From positions 1,809,001 through 1,873,000 of the forward strand of contig NZ_CP121106.1 in NCBI RefSeq assembly GCF_029623755.1: 64,000 nt of DNA, written 5' to 3'. The stretch is from Altererythrobacter sp. CAU 1644. GTDB lineage: Bacteria; Pseudomonadota; Alphaproteobacteria; Sphingomonadales; Sphingomonadaceae. This document shows, piece by piece, positions 53,229 to 60,925 of this stretch (its first letter is position 1; every line of letters begins with the position of its first letter). The notes under the pieces were generated by a model, which had not been told where the DNA came from, did not search any database, and saw only the letters and a program-made list of their open reading frames with translations. The translations under genes and the position numbers were made by a program.

Positions 53229-53618
53229 CTAGTCCGTTATGATGGCTTCGGCCTCGATTTCGACCTTCCATTCGGGTCGGCATAGCCACGACACGCCTAG
53301 CATGGTCGCAGCCGGGCGGGCCTCGCCGAAGAAGCGGGCGTGGGCTGCGCCAACCGCGTCCTGGTCGGCCGGATCGGTGAGCAGCATGCGGGTGCGGACG
53401 ACGTCTGAGGCCGAACCGCCGAGCTGCTCGATCGCGCGGACAATGAGAGTGAGGCAGCGCTCCGCCTGTTCGGCTGCGCCGCCTGGCGTGCTCGACCCGT
53501 CGTCTTCGATCGGGCCGGTTCCGGCGACCTTGATCGCATTGCCGACGCGGATCGCGCGGCTGAAGCCGAACTGGTCCTCGAACGGAGAACCGGAGCTCGC
53601 GTGTTGGCGCGCGCTCAT
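53229..53618 (-). CDS. RidA family protein
   Basis: 129 residues with the trimeric RidA fold: FSRAIRVGNAIKVAGTGPIEDDG, DVVRTRMLLTDPADQDAV, and ATMLGVSWLCRPEWKVEIEAEAI. The Arg expected to hold the substrate carboxylate is present near the end (CRPEWKVEIE); some RidA proteins hydrolyse reactive imines. ATG 53,618 overlaps the stop of the I78 lipoprotein gene. Confidence 0.85.
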   Translation of the reverse strand: MSARQHASSGSPFEDQFGFSRAIRVGNAIKVAGTGPIEDDGSSTPGGAAEQAERCLTLIVRAIEQLGGSASDVVRTRMLLTDPADQDAVGAAHARFFGEARPAATMLGVSWLCRPEWKVEIEAEAIITD

Positions 53619-53920
53619 CCGCAGGCGATCCGGGTGATGGTCATCTCGCGGTCGTAGCTGACGTTGAGGCGATCGGTCCGATAGTCCATCGTCCAGGCGG
53701 AATCGGGCGGGCCCCAGCGCAAGGTCTTGGCACCCGAAAGCTTCAGCAGGATCGCGCCGCTTTCGGCCGAGGCCTTGTGGCCGACATGCTCCTGCAAGCC
53801 GGAGGCATCGCAATTGCCTTCACCCATGCGCTTGGGCTCCTGCTCGTCAGGCTCGCTTGCCGTGGTGGTGGCGCAGGCCGACAGCGCAAGCACCGCGCCG
53901 ATGATCAATGATGTTCGCAT
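53615..53920 (-). CDS. I78 family peptidase-inhibitor-like lipoprotein
   Basis: 101 residues: lipoprotein signal MRTSLIIGAVLALSACATTT (lipobox Cys near 16) and a domain with GNCDASGLQEHVGHKASAE, SGAKTLRWGPPDSAWTMDYRTDRLNVSYD and a final CG, the I78 pattern. These bind and block serine proteases in family members studied. AAGGAGA precedes ATG 53,920, and the gene follows mmsA by 22 bases. Why it is in a valine operon is unclear. Confidence 0.8.
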   Translation of the reverse strand: MRTSLIIGAVLALSACATTTASEPDEQEPKRMGEGNCDASGLQEHVGHKASAESGAILLKLSGAKTLRWGPPDSAWTMDYRTDRLNVSYDREMTITRIACG

Positions 53921-53942
53921 CCGGAATCTCCTTGCGCGAAGA

Positions 53943-55439
53943 TTACCCCATGGTCGGGATGACGAAGGCGTTGGAGCCGTCGCCGCCGCCGTCGGGCCAG
54001 CGCTGGGTGACCTTCTTGGCCTTGGTCCAGAACTTGAGGCCTTCCATGCCGTACTGGTCGATGTCGCCGAAGCCCGAACGCTTCCACCCGCCGAAGCTAT
54101 GATAGCTGACAGGCACGGGGATCGGCACGTTGATGCCGACCATGCCGACATTGACGCGGCTTGCGAATTCGCGCGCGGCGTGGCCGTTGCGGGTAAAGAT
54201 GGCGACGCCATTGCCGTACTGGTGCTCACTCGGCAGGCGCAGTGCGTCCTCGAAATCCTTGGCGCGCACGATCTGGAGCACCGGACCGAAGATCTCCTCC
54301 TGATAGCTTTCCATCTGCGGCGTCACGCGGTCGAGCAGCGTCGGGCCGATGAAGAAGCCCTTCTCATGGCCCTGCAGCGAAAAGCCGCGCCCGTCGATCA
54401 CGACTTCTGCGCCTTCTCTCTCGGCGGTGTCGATCCAGCTTTCGACGCGCGCCTTGTGCTCGGGGGTGACGACCGGGCCGTAATGCGCGTCGGGATCGTT
54501 CGAGACGCCGACGCGCAGTGCGTTGATCGCGGGGATCAGCTTTTCGCGCAGCCTGTTGGCGGTGTCTTCGCCCACAGGCACCACGACCGGCAGCGCCATG
54601 CAGCGCTCGCCCGCCGAACCGAAGGCTGCGCCCGCTAGGTCGTTCACCACCTGGTCGAGATCGGCGTCGGGCATGACCACGCCGTGGTTCTTCGCCCCGC
54701 CAAAGGCCTGGACGCGCTTCGCATTGGCCGCACCGCGCGAGTAGATATACTGCGCGATATCGGACGAGCCGACGAAGCTGATCGCCGGAATATCGGGATG
54801 GTCGAGGATCGCATCGACCATTTCCTTGTCGCCGTGGACCACCTGCAGCAGGCCTTCGGGCGCGCCAGCCTCGAGGAACAGCTCGGCGAGGCGGACCGGC
54901 ACGCTCGGATCGCGCTCGGAGGGCTTTAGGATGAAGGCATTGCCCGCCGCGATCGCCATGCCGAACATCCACATCGGGATCATCGCCGGGAAGTTGAACG
55001 GGGTGATGCCCGCGCCAATGCCGAGCGGCTGGCGCATCGAATAGACGTCGATGCCGGGGCCTGCGCCCTGCGTATAGTCGCCTTTCAATGCCTGCGGGAT
55101 GCCGCAGGCAAACTCGATTACCTCGAGCCCGCGCTGGACATCACCCTTGGCATCATCGATCACCTTGCCGTGCTCGCTCGAGAGCAGCTCGGCGAGGCTC
55201 TGCATATTGGCCTCGATCAGCTCCTTGAACTTGAACATCACACGCGCGCGCTTCTGCGGATTGGTCGCCGCCCAGGCCGGCTGGACCTTCTTCGCTTCGG
55301 CCACCGCGCGGTCGAGCAGCGCCGCATCGCCCAGAACCACCTCGGCCTGCACTTCACCCGTCGAAGGGTTCCAGATCTGATGCTTGCGAGCGCCAGAGCC
55401 TCCCGCCCCGCCGACAATGAAATGATCTACTTGACGCAT
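53943..55439 (-). CDS. mmsA: Methylmalonate-semialdehyde dehydrogenase (CoA-acylating)
   Basis: 498 residues. Converts methylmalonate semialdehyde to propionyl-CoA in valine breakdown. FACGIPQALKGDYTQ, GITPFNFPAMIPMWMFGMA, LKPSERDPSVPVRL, and the catalytic Cys in AAFGSAGERCMALPVVV are MmsA markers. First gene of the minus-strand valine operon; begins 107 bases after the LacI-type gene ends. Confidence 0.95.
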   Translation of the reverse strand: MRQVDHFIVGGAGGSGARKHQIWNPSTGEVQAEVVLGDAALLDRAVAEAKKVQPAWAATNPQKRARVMFKFKELIEANMQSLAELLSSEHGKVIDDAKGDVQRGLEVIEFACGIPQALKGDYTQGAGPGIDVYSMRQPLGIGAGITPFNFPAMIPMWMFGMAIAAGNAFILKPSERDPSVPVRLAELFLEAGAPEGLLQVVHGDKEMVDAILDHPDIPAISFVGSSDIAQYIYSRGAANAKRVQAFGGAKNHGVVMPDADLDQVVNDLAGAAFGSAGERCMALPVVVPVGEDTANRLREKLIPAINALRVGVSNDPDAHYGPVVTPEHKARVESWIDTAEREGAEVVIDGRGFSLQGHEKGFFIGPTLLDRVTPQMESYQEEIFGPVLQIVRAKDFEDALRLPSEHQYGNGVAIFTRNGHAAREFASRVNVGMVGINVPIPVPVSYHSFGGWKRSGFGDIDQYGMEGLKFWTKAKKVTQRWPDGGGDGSNAFVIPTMG

Positions 55440-55545
55440 GTCTTAGATTCTCCTTGCGCAGTCCAATGGCGCGTCGGACCGGGAGGTGCAAGGACGAGTT
55501 CCCGCTACTATCCGATCTGCCAGTTCGGATGGGCCGGTATGTCGA

Positions 55546-56568
55546 TCAACCGCGCTGCGTACTCGCCCTGGCAATCAGCTCGACCGGCGCGAGCGAAGTG
55601 TCGCTTTCCGTCTCCTCGTCGAGCACGCGGGCGACCAGTTGTCGCCCCGCTTCCTCGAGATCGGGCTTGATCGTGGTCAGAGGCGGGTTGGCATGCGCCG
55701 TAGCAGCGAGCCCGTCATAGCCGATGAGGCCGACCTGGCCAGGAACGGCGATACCCTTGGCGGTCAGCGCCTCAAGCGCGCCAAGCGCGATAAAGTCGCA
55801 GGCCGCGAAGATCGAATCGTATTCGCGGCCTTCGCTGACCAGCCGCTCGATCGCCTCGCGCCCCTGGCCGTATCGGTCGTTGCTGCCGAGATTGCCCACC
55901 ACATGCGCATCGCCGCCACGCTCCTTGAGTGCCTCGCAGAACCCGTCGAGCCGTTCGGAGAACTGGCGTTGGGTGCCCTCAATCGGCCCCAGGAACACGG
56001 GATTGCGATAGCCGCGGCTCCACAGGTGTTCGGCGGCCAGCCTGCCGCCAAGGTGATTGTCCGATCGCACCGAATGCGCCTCGTCGAAGGGTAGGCCCCA
56101 GCAGATCGAATGGTCTTCCTGCTGGAGGATGGGGCGGAAATGTTCCCACGCCGCCGGATTCTGGGTCGTCCCCAGCACGATCAGCGCGTCGGCATCGCGC
56201 TGTTCGACATAGCGGCCATAGAATTCGTCGGCGCTCGATTGGAATGACACCAGCGTCTCGTACCCCCGCGCCGATGCCGCGCGGCACACCCCGCCGAGCA
56301 GGGCGTAGGTGAATGGATTGACTTCCTGCGCGCGATCCTCGGCCCGGGTGATCAAGACCACCGCGATGACACCGGTCTGTCCGCTGCGCAGGCGGGAAGC
56401 GCGCTTGTCGGGGAGATAATCGAGCGCTTCGGCCGCCGCGATGACCCGCGCACGGGTCTGCTCGCTGATGCGGGTCGATCCGGTGAATACCCGGCTTACC
56501 GTCGATTGGCTGACGCCGGCCTTTTCGGCGACATCCCAAGCGGTGCTCTTGCGGATCGGTCGATCCAT
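55546..56568 (-). CDS. LacI family transcriptional regulator
   Basis: About 340 residues: helix-turn-helix STAWDVAEKAGVSQSTVSRVFTGS with hinge helix, then a periplasmic-binding-like domain (GVIAVVLITRAEDRAQEVNPFTYALLGGV, DNHLGGRLAAEHLWSRGYRNPVFLG, AVPGQVGLIGYDGL). Such repressors usually sense sugars. ATG 56,568 is preferred over 56,595. A 19-bp palindrome lies 43 bases upstream. It precedes the valine operon on the same strand, but a role there is not supported by family habit. Confidence 0.9.
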   Translation of the reverse strand: MDRPIRKSTAWDVAEKAGVSQSTVSRVFTGSTRISEQTRARVIAAAEALDYLPDKRASRLRSGQTGVIAVVLITRAEDRAQEVNPFTYALLGGVCRAASARGYETLVSFQSSADEFYGRYVEQRDADALIVLGTTQNPAAWEHFRPILQQEDHSICWGLPFDEAHSVRSDNHLGGRLAAEHLWSRGYRNPVFLGPIEGTQRQFSERLDGFCEALKERGGDAHVVGNLGSNDRYGQGREAIERLVSEGREYDSIFAACDFIALGALEALTAKGIAVPGQVGLIGYDGLAATAHANPPLTTIKPDLEEAGRQLVARVLDEETESDTSLAPVELIARASTQRG

Positions 56569-56610
56569 TGGTGCTGTTCTCTCCCACGGCGCCATTTGCT
56601 GGCGCTCTGG

Positions 56611-56629
56611 CTGTGCATATTATGCACAG
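56611..56629. promoter_or_regulatory. Palindromic operator upstream of the LacI-type gene
   Basis: CTGTGCATA-T-TATGCACAG, a perfect 9-bp inverted repeat about a single base, 43 bases before the LacI start and 27 bases after the hemN stop. Likely the autoregulatory site of the repressor. Confidence 0.65.
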
Positions 56630-56655
56630 TGGGTCCCGCTGGCAATGTGCGGGGG

Positions 56656-57969
56656 TCAGATAGCCGAACTGAACTGGCGCAGCGACTGTTGCCGGTAGGG
56701 ATCGAGCAGCGCCGCGATGCTCCGCGCATAGGGGACGCCGCGCGTCGGGATCGTCAGGTCGTTGCCGTCGAGCGAGGCGAGCCCGCGCACGGTGAAGGCG
56801 CATAGCCTGGGCGCGATCTCCGCGCGAATATCTGCCGGCAGGCGGATGTGACCGTGGCAGAGCAATTGTTCAATCAGGGCTCCGCGGCGTCGATCCTCCG
56901 CGCTGCGTATGATGCCGTGGCGCGCAGCGAGCCGGCCCTGAGAGGCGATCATCCGGTAGCGTCCGGTATTCTTCTCGTTCTGCACCAGCAATTCGGGGAA
57001 GCTGCTGATCGCCGAAGCCCCGAGGCCGATCAGCGTTTCGGCATTGTCGTCGGTGAAGCCCTGAAAATTACGGTGCAGCCGGTCTTCTAGCGCGGCGTGG
57101 GCGAGCGGGTCGCCGCCGGGCCTGGCGAAATGGTCGAAGCCGACCGGCGTGTAGCCATGGGTGCAGAGGTAGATGTAGCCCAGTTCGGCCATGGCGAAGC
57201 GTTCGTCCTGATCGGGCAGGGCGCTCGTATCGATCACCTTCTGGCGCGGCACGATATGCGGGACATGGGCATAGCCGAACAGCGCGATCCGGTCGGCGCC
57301 GAGCACACGCGTGCGCTGGAGCGTGTCGAGCAGGTCGTCGCGGCTCTGGCCGGGCAAGCCATACATCAGGTCGAAATTGAGCGAGGTGACGCCGGCGTCG
57401 CGCAGCCAGTCGACTGTTTGGAGGATCGTGTCCTCGCTCTGCACGCGGCCGATCGCCTCCTGGCAGTGCGCGGCGAACGTCTGGACGCCCAGGCTGGCGC
57501 GCTCGATGCCGACCCGACCGATCGCTGCGGCCCAGTCGGCGGTCATGGTGCGCGGGTCGAGCTCGATCGAATAGGTTGGCGCCGAGAGGTGAAAATGCGT
57601 CTCTAGACCTTCGACCAGATGCTCGAATTCATGCGGCGCGATCGCGTTGGGGCTGCCGCCTCCGAAGGAGATGCGCTTCACGCGGGCCGTGTTGCCGATC
57701 AGCAGGCCGACTTGCGCAATCTCCGCGTGTAGGGCGGCGAGGTAGCTTTCGAGCCGCTGCGTCTTGCCCGCCGCGCTGGTGTTGCAGCCGCAATAGAAAC
57801 AGATCTTCTCGCAGAAGGGGATATGCAGATAGAGCGAGATATCGCCTGCGGTATGCTCGAGGGCGTCGCGATATAGGCTCGCGTCGATCTCGCCGAATTC
57901 GGCAGCGGTCGGATAGCTGGTGTAACGCGGAACGGGCGTCGCGAGCAGGTCTGGGTGATAGGGCCACAT
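56656..57969 (-). CDS. hemN: Oxygen-independent coproporphyrinogen III oxidase
   Basis: 437 residues, radical-SAM enzyme of anaerobic haem synthesis. The cluster motif CEKICFYCGC (CxxxCxxC plus the extra Cys typical of true HemN), ISFGGGSPNAI, PGQSRDDLLDTL and the FQGFTDDNAETLIGLGASAIS segment separate it from HemW. Start ATG 57,969. It follows the cbb3 oxidase cluster, whose haems it can supply at low oxygen; a partial Fnr-type box lies 35-48 bases upstream. Confidence 0.93.
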   Translation of the reverse strand: MWPYHPDLLATPVPRYTSYPTAAEFGEIDASLYRDALEHTAGDISLYLHIPFCEKICFYCGCNTSAAGKTQRLESYLAALHAEIAQVGLLIGNTARVKRISFGGGSPNAIAPHEFEHLVEGLETHFHLSAPTYSIELDPRTMTADWAAAIGRVGIERASLGVQTFAAHCQEAIGRVQSEDTILQTVDWLRDAGVTSLNFDLMYGLPGQSRDDLLDTLQRTRVLGADRIALFGYAHVPHIVPRQKVIDTSALPDQDERFAMAELGYIYLCTHGYTPVGFDHFARPGGDPLAHAALEDRLHRNFQGFTDDNAETLIGLGASAISSFPELLVQNEKNTGRYRMIASQGRLAARHGIIRSAEDRRRGALIEQLLCHGHIRLPADIRAEIAPRLCAFTVRGLASLDGNDLTIPTRGVPYARSIAALLDPYRQQSLRQFSSAI

Positions 57970-57988
57970 GAGGCCCCTCTGGAGCGGA

Positions 57989-58210
57989 TCAGCGCGCGCG
58001 TCTTTGCGCTGAATCAATTTGCTTGCGGCAGGTGCCGGCATGGCATGCCTTGGCCGGGCAGGGGGAGGGTGCATCCTCATCATTGCCGAGCGGGATCGAG
58101 AGCGTGCCACCGTCGCACAGCGCCACAGCGAGCGTGCGCTTCTCTGTCGGCAGCGGGCCGGTGCCCAAGGGGACCAGCGAAGCAATGGCAAGCAGCGCGA
58201 CGAGCTTCAT
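57989..58210 (-). CDS. Small cysteine-rich exported protein next to ccoS
   Basis: 73 residues: signal peptide MKLVALLAIASLVPLGTG, then a domain with four Cys (VALCDGGTLSIPLG and PSPCPAKACHAGTCRK) and a basic tail. The spacing C-x4-C-x4-C with a His could bind copper. It starts in an ATGA overlap with ccoS and ends 20 bases before hemN. It resembles small proteins seen beside ccoS in related genomes; no function is known to me. Confidence 0.65.
   Translation of the reverse strand: MKLVALLAIASLVPLGTGPLPTEKRTLAVALCDGGTLSIPLGNDEDAPSPCPAKACHAGTCRKQIDSAQRRAR
58004..58017 (-). promoter_or_regulatory. Fnr/FixK-like half-conserved box before hemN
   Basis: On the minus strand TTGAT-TCAG-CGCAA against the consensus TTGAT-N4-ATCAA, eight of ten matches, 35-48 bases upstream of the hemN start. 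Position fits an activator of a low-oxygen promoter. One weak match, so tentative. Confidence 0.35.
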
Positions 58211-58359
58211 TCGCTGTCGTCCTCATCCTCGATCAGGATGCGGTGCGCCGCGCCGTCCATGTCTTCGAACTGCCCATCGCGCATCGCCCAGAAGAAGGCG
58301 GCCAGACCGAACGCGCCCATCCCCAGCGCAATCGGGATCAGGATCGCGAGGCCGCTCAT
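58207..58359 (-). CDS. ccoS: cbb3 oxidase maturation protein CcoS
   Basis: 50 residues: one N-terminal membrane helix (GLAILIPIALGMGAFGLAAFFWAM) followed by RDGQFEDMDGAAHRILIEDED, the family's conserved start of the soluble tail. CcoS is needed to insert cofactors into cbb3 oxidase. ATGA overlaps with ccoI before it and the small Cys-rich gene after it. Confidence 0.9.
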   Translation of the reverse strand: MSGLAILIPIALGMGAFGLAAFFWAMRDGQFEDMDGAAHRILIEDEDDSE

Positions 58360-60479
58360 CCGGCGGCCTTGGCCAGGCGCAGCGAGTTGCCGACCACGAT
58401 CAGCGAGCTCATCGACATGGCGAGCGCCGCAATCATCGGTGTCACCATGCCAGCGAGCGCCAGCGGCACTGCGCACACATTGTAGATGATCGCGAAGGCG
58501 AAATTCTGCCGCACGATCTGCATGCAGCGCCGCGCGACCTGCACGCCGAGCACAGCGGGCATGAGCTTGTCACCGATGAACACCGCATCGGCGGCCTGCT
58601 GGCTGGCATCGCTCGCCGTGCCGGGTGCGATGGAAGCATGGGCGGCGGCGAGGGCGGGGCCGTCGTTGAGGCCATCTCCGACCATCAGCGGCCTATGGCC
58701 CTGTTGCTTGATCGTTGCGATGGCGTCGAGTTTCTGCTGCGGCGACTGCTGGTGGTAGGCGAAGATGCCCAATTCGCGGGCGATGGTGGCCACCGCTTCG
58801 CGCTTGTCGCCCGAGATGATCCGGCTCTCGACACCAATGCCGTCGAGCCGTTCGATCGCCTGCGCGGCATCGGGGCGGAGCGCATCGCTGAACTGGATCA
58901 GATAGCGCCGCTCGCCAACCGTCAGTTCGCTCGCCAGCCCGTCTTGCGCGGTGGCGGGCTTGCCCAGCGCGACGGACAGGCCATCCAGACTGGCCCGCAC
59001 GCCGAACCCGGCTTCTTCGGTGAGCCCGGTGAGCGAGGCTGGCGTGGCGCCATCGATCGCGAGGCTCTTGGCCAGCCCCCGGCTTAAGGGGTGGCGGCTC
59101 GCCTGCGCCAGCGCCAGGGCAACCGGCTTCGCATCTTCGTCAAGCGCGCCGAGATCTGCCCGCGGCTCGCCCAGGGTCAGCGTCCCGGTCTTGTCGAACA
59201 GCGCGACATCGACCTCTGCCAGCCGTTCGAGCGCGCTGCCGTCCTTGACCAGGAAGCCCTTCTTGATGAGCGCTCCGGAAGCGACCACCTGCGCTGCCGG
59301 GACGGCGAGCCCCAGCGCGCAAGGGCAGGTAATGATCAGCACCGCGATCGCGATCAGCATCGACTGATGCCAGCCGACCCCTGCGATCATCCAGCCGATG
59401 AAAGACAACAGCGCCAGCGAGTGCACGGCGGGCGCATAGAGGCGCGAAGCGCGATCGGCGATCCGGACATAGCGGCTGCGCGATTGCCCGGCCTCGTCCA
59501 TCAGCCGCGCGATCTCGGCGAGTGCGGTATCGGCCCCGACCGCGCTCACGCGGACATGGATCGGATTGGCGAGGTTGACCGCGCCGGCGTGCACTTCGCG
59601 GCCTTCGACAACCGGTTCGGGCGTGCTCTCGCCCGTCAGCATGGCATTGTCGATCCGGCTCTCGCCAATCTCGATCACGCCATCGGCGGCGAGGGCCTCC
59701 CCGGCAGCCACCAGCATGACCATCCCCGGCTCCAGCTCTTCCGCCGCGACCCGCCGGGTTGAGCCGTCGGGCTGGAGCACGGCCGCGCTCTTGCCCATGC
59801 GCGACAGCAATGCGCCGATCCCGGCGCGGGTGCGATTGCGCATCGTCGCATCGAGCGCCCGCCCTGCGAGCAGGAAGAACAGCAGCATGACCGCGCCGTC
59901 GAAATAGGCATGCTCGCCCCCGGTTGCGGTCTCGTAGAGGCTCATGGCGGTCGCGAGGATGACCCCGATCGAGATCGGCACATCCATGTTGGTGCGGCGA
60001 TAGCGTAGCGCCATGGCGGCAGAGGCGAAGAAGGGACGCCCCGAATAGGCAACCACCGGCAGCGCGATCAGCGCCGAGAGCCAGTGGAACATCTCGCGGG
60101 TCACGCCGCCCGCGCCCGACCACACGCTCACCGAAAGCAGCATGATGTTCATCATGCCGAAGCCGGCAACGGCGACCGCGCGCAGCAGCGCCTTCGATTC
60201 CTTGTCGTCGGTCGCGAGCGGATTGTCGGCTACCGCCTGCGCCTCGAAGCCGAGATGTTCGAGCGCCTCGACGAGGTGGTCCTGCGTCAGCCCGGCATCG
60301 TGCCGTACCGCCACACGCTTGGCTGAGAAATTCACCCGCGCGCTTTCGACGCCCTCCAGATCGCCAAGCCCGCGCTCGATCTTGGCGATGCAGCCCGCAC
60401 AGCGCATGCCCGGCACAGTGAACCGCGTATCCGCGAATTGCTGGGCGCGTGCATCGTCGAGGCGGGCTGGGAAGTTCAC
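58356..60479 (-). CDS. ccoI: Copper P-type ATPase for cbb3 oxidase assembly
   Basis: 707 residues. N-terminal metal-binding domain (FTVPGMRCAGCIAKIE), six or more membrane helices with the transport motif TCPCALGLA, phosphorylation site FDKTGTLTLGEP, and GDGLNDGPAL. CcoI/FixI exports Cu to the periplasm for the oxidase rather than for detoxification. Start at GTG 60,479 overlaps the ccoH stop (GTGA). Confidence 0.95.
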   Translation of the reverse strand: MNFPARLDDARAQQFADTRFTVPGMRCAGCIAKIERGLGDLEGVESARVNFSAKRVAVRHDAGLTQDHLVEALEHLGFEAQAVADNPLATDDKESKALLRAVAVAGFGMMNIMLLSVSVWSGAGGVTREMFHWLSALIALPVVAYSGRPFFASAAMALRYRRTNMDVPISIGVILATAMSLYETATGGEHAYFDGAVMLLFFLLAGRALDATMRNRTRAGIGALLSRMGKSAAVLQPDGSTRRVAAEELEPGMVMLVAAGEALAADGVIEIGESRIDNAMLTGESTPEPVVEGREVHAGAVNLANPIHVRVSAVGADTALAEIARLMDEAGQSRSRYVRIADRASRLYAPAVHSLALLSFIGWMIAGVGWHQSMLIAIAVLIITCPCALGLAVPAAQVVASGALIKKGFLVKDGSALERLAEVDVALFDKTGTLTLGEPRADLGALDEDAKPVALALAQASRHPLSRGLAKSLAIDGATPASLTGLTEEAGFGVRASLDGLSVALGKPATAQDGLASELTVGERRYLIQFSDALRPDAAQAIERLDGIGVESRIISGDKREAVATIARELGIFAYHQQSPQQKLDAIATIKQQGHRPLMVGDGLNDGPALAAAHASIAPGTASDASQQAADAVFIGDKLMPAVLGVQVARRCMQIVRQNFAFAIIYNVCAVPLALAGMVTPMIAALAMSMSSLIVVGNSLRLAKAAG

Positions 60480-60925
60480 GCCAAGGGTTCCTCCAGCGCA
60501 AAGCGATCCTGCCCCGCTTCGATCAGTAGCCGCACCGTCCACCGCCCGGCGGGCAGCACGTCGTCCGAACGGAACAGACCGCCATCGCTCGCGGACAGTT
60601 CGATCGTGCTGCTGTCATGCTCGCCCAGCGGGCGGCGCAATTCGGCGCTGACCTTTGCTCCGCTCGGCACGCCAGTCGTCTCGACCAGCAGGCGTCCGGC
60701 CTCGTCGCGCGACAACGCCACGTCCCAGCCCAGCGCCTTCTGCTTCTCTGCCGCATCGAGCCACTGGTTGAATTCCTGGCTGGCGACGTAGGAATTCTCG
60801 ACCACGACGCCAGAGAAGCTGCGCGAAGCGAGCGCCGCCATCCCGAAATTGACCGCGACCACCACGCCGAAGCCGGCGAACAGGATCCAGAACATGTGCC
60901 TGCCGGTGAAGTGCTTGCTCATCAT
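60476..60925 (-). CDS. ccoH: cbb3 oxidase assembly protein CcoH/FixH
   Basis: About 149 residues: one membrane helix (HMFWILFAGFGVVVAVNFGMA) and a periplasmic beta domain with SFSGVVVENSYVASQEFNQWL, the family's most conserved stretch, and GRWTVRLLIEAGQDRF. Needed for stable assembly of the oxidase. ATG 60,925 overlaps the ccoG stop (ATGA); the next ATG (60,922) is an alternative. Confidence 0.92.
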   Translation of the reverse strand: MMSKHFTGRHMFWILFAGFGVVVAVNFGMAALASRSFSGVVVENSYVASQEFNQWLDAAEKQKALGWDVALSRDEAGRLLVETTGVPSGAKVSAELRRPLGEHDSSTIELSASDGGLFRSDDVLPAGRWTVRLLIEAGQDRFALEEPLA

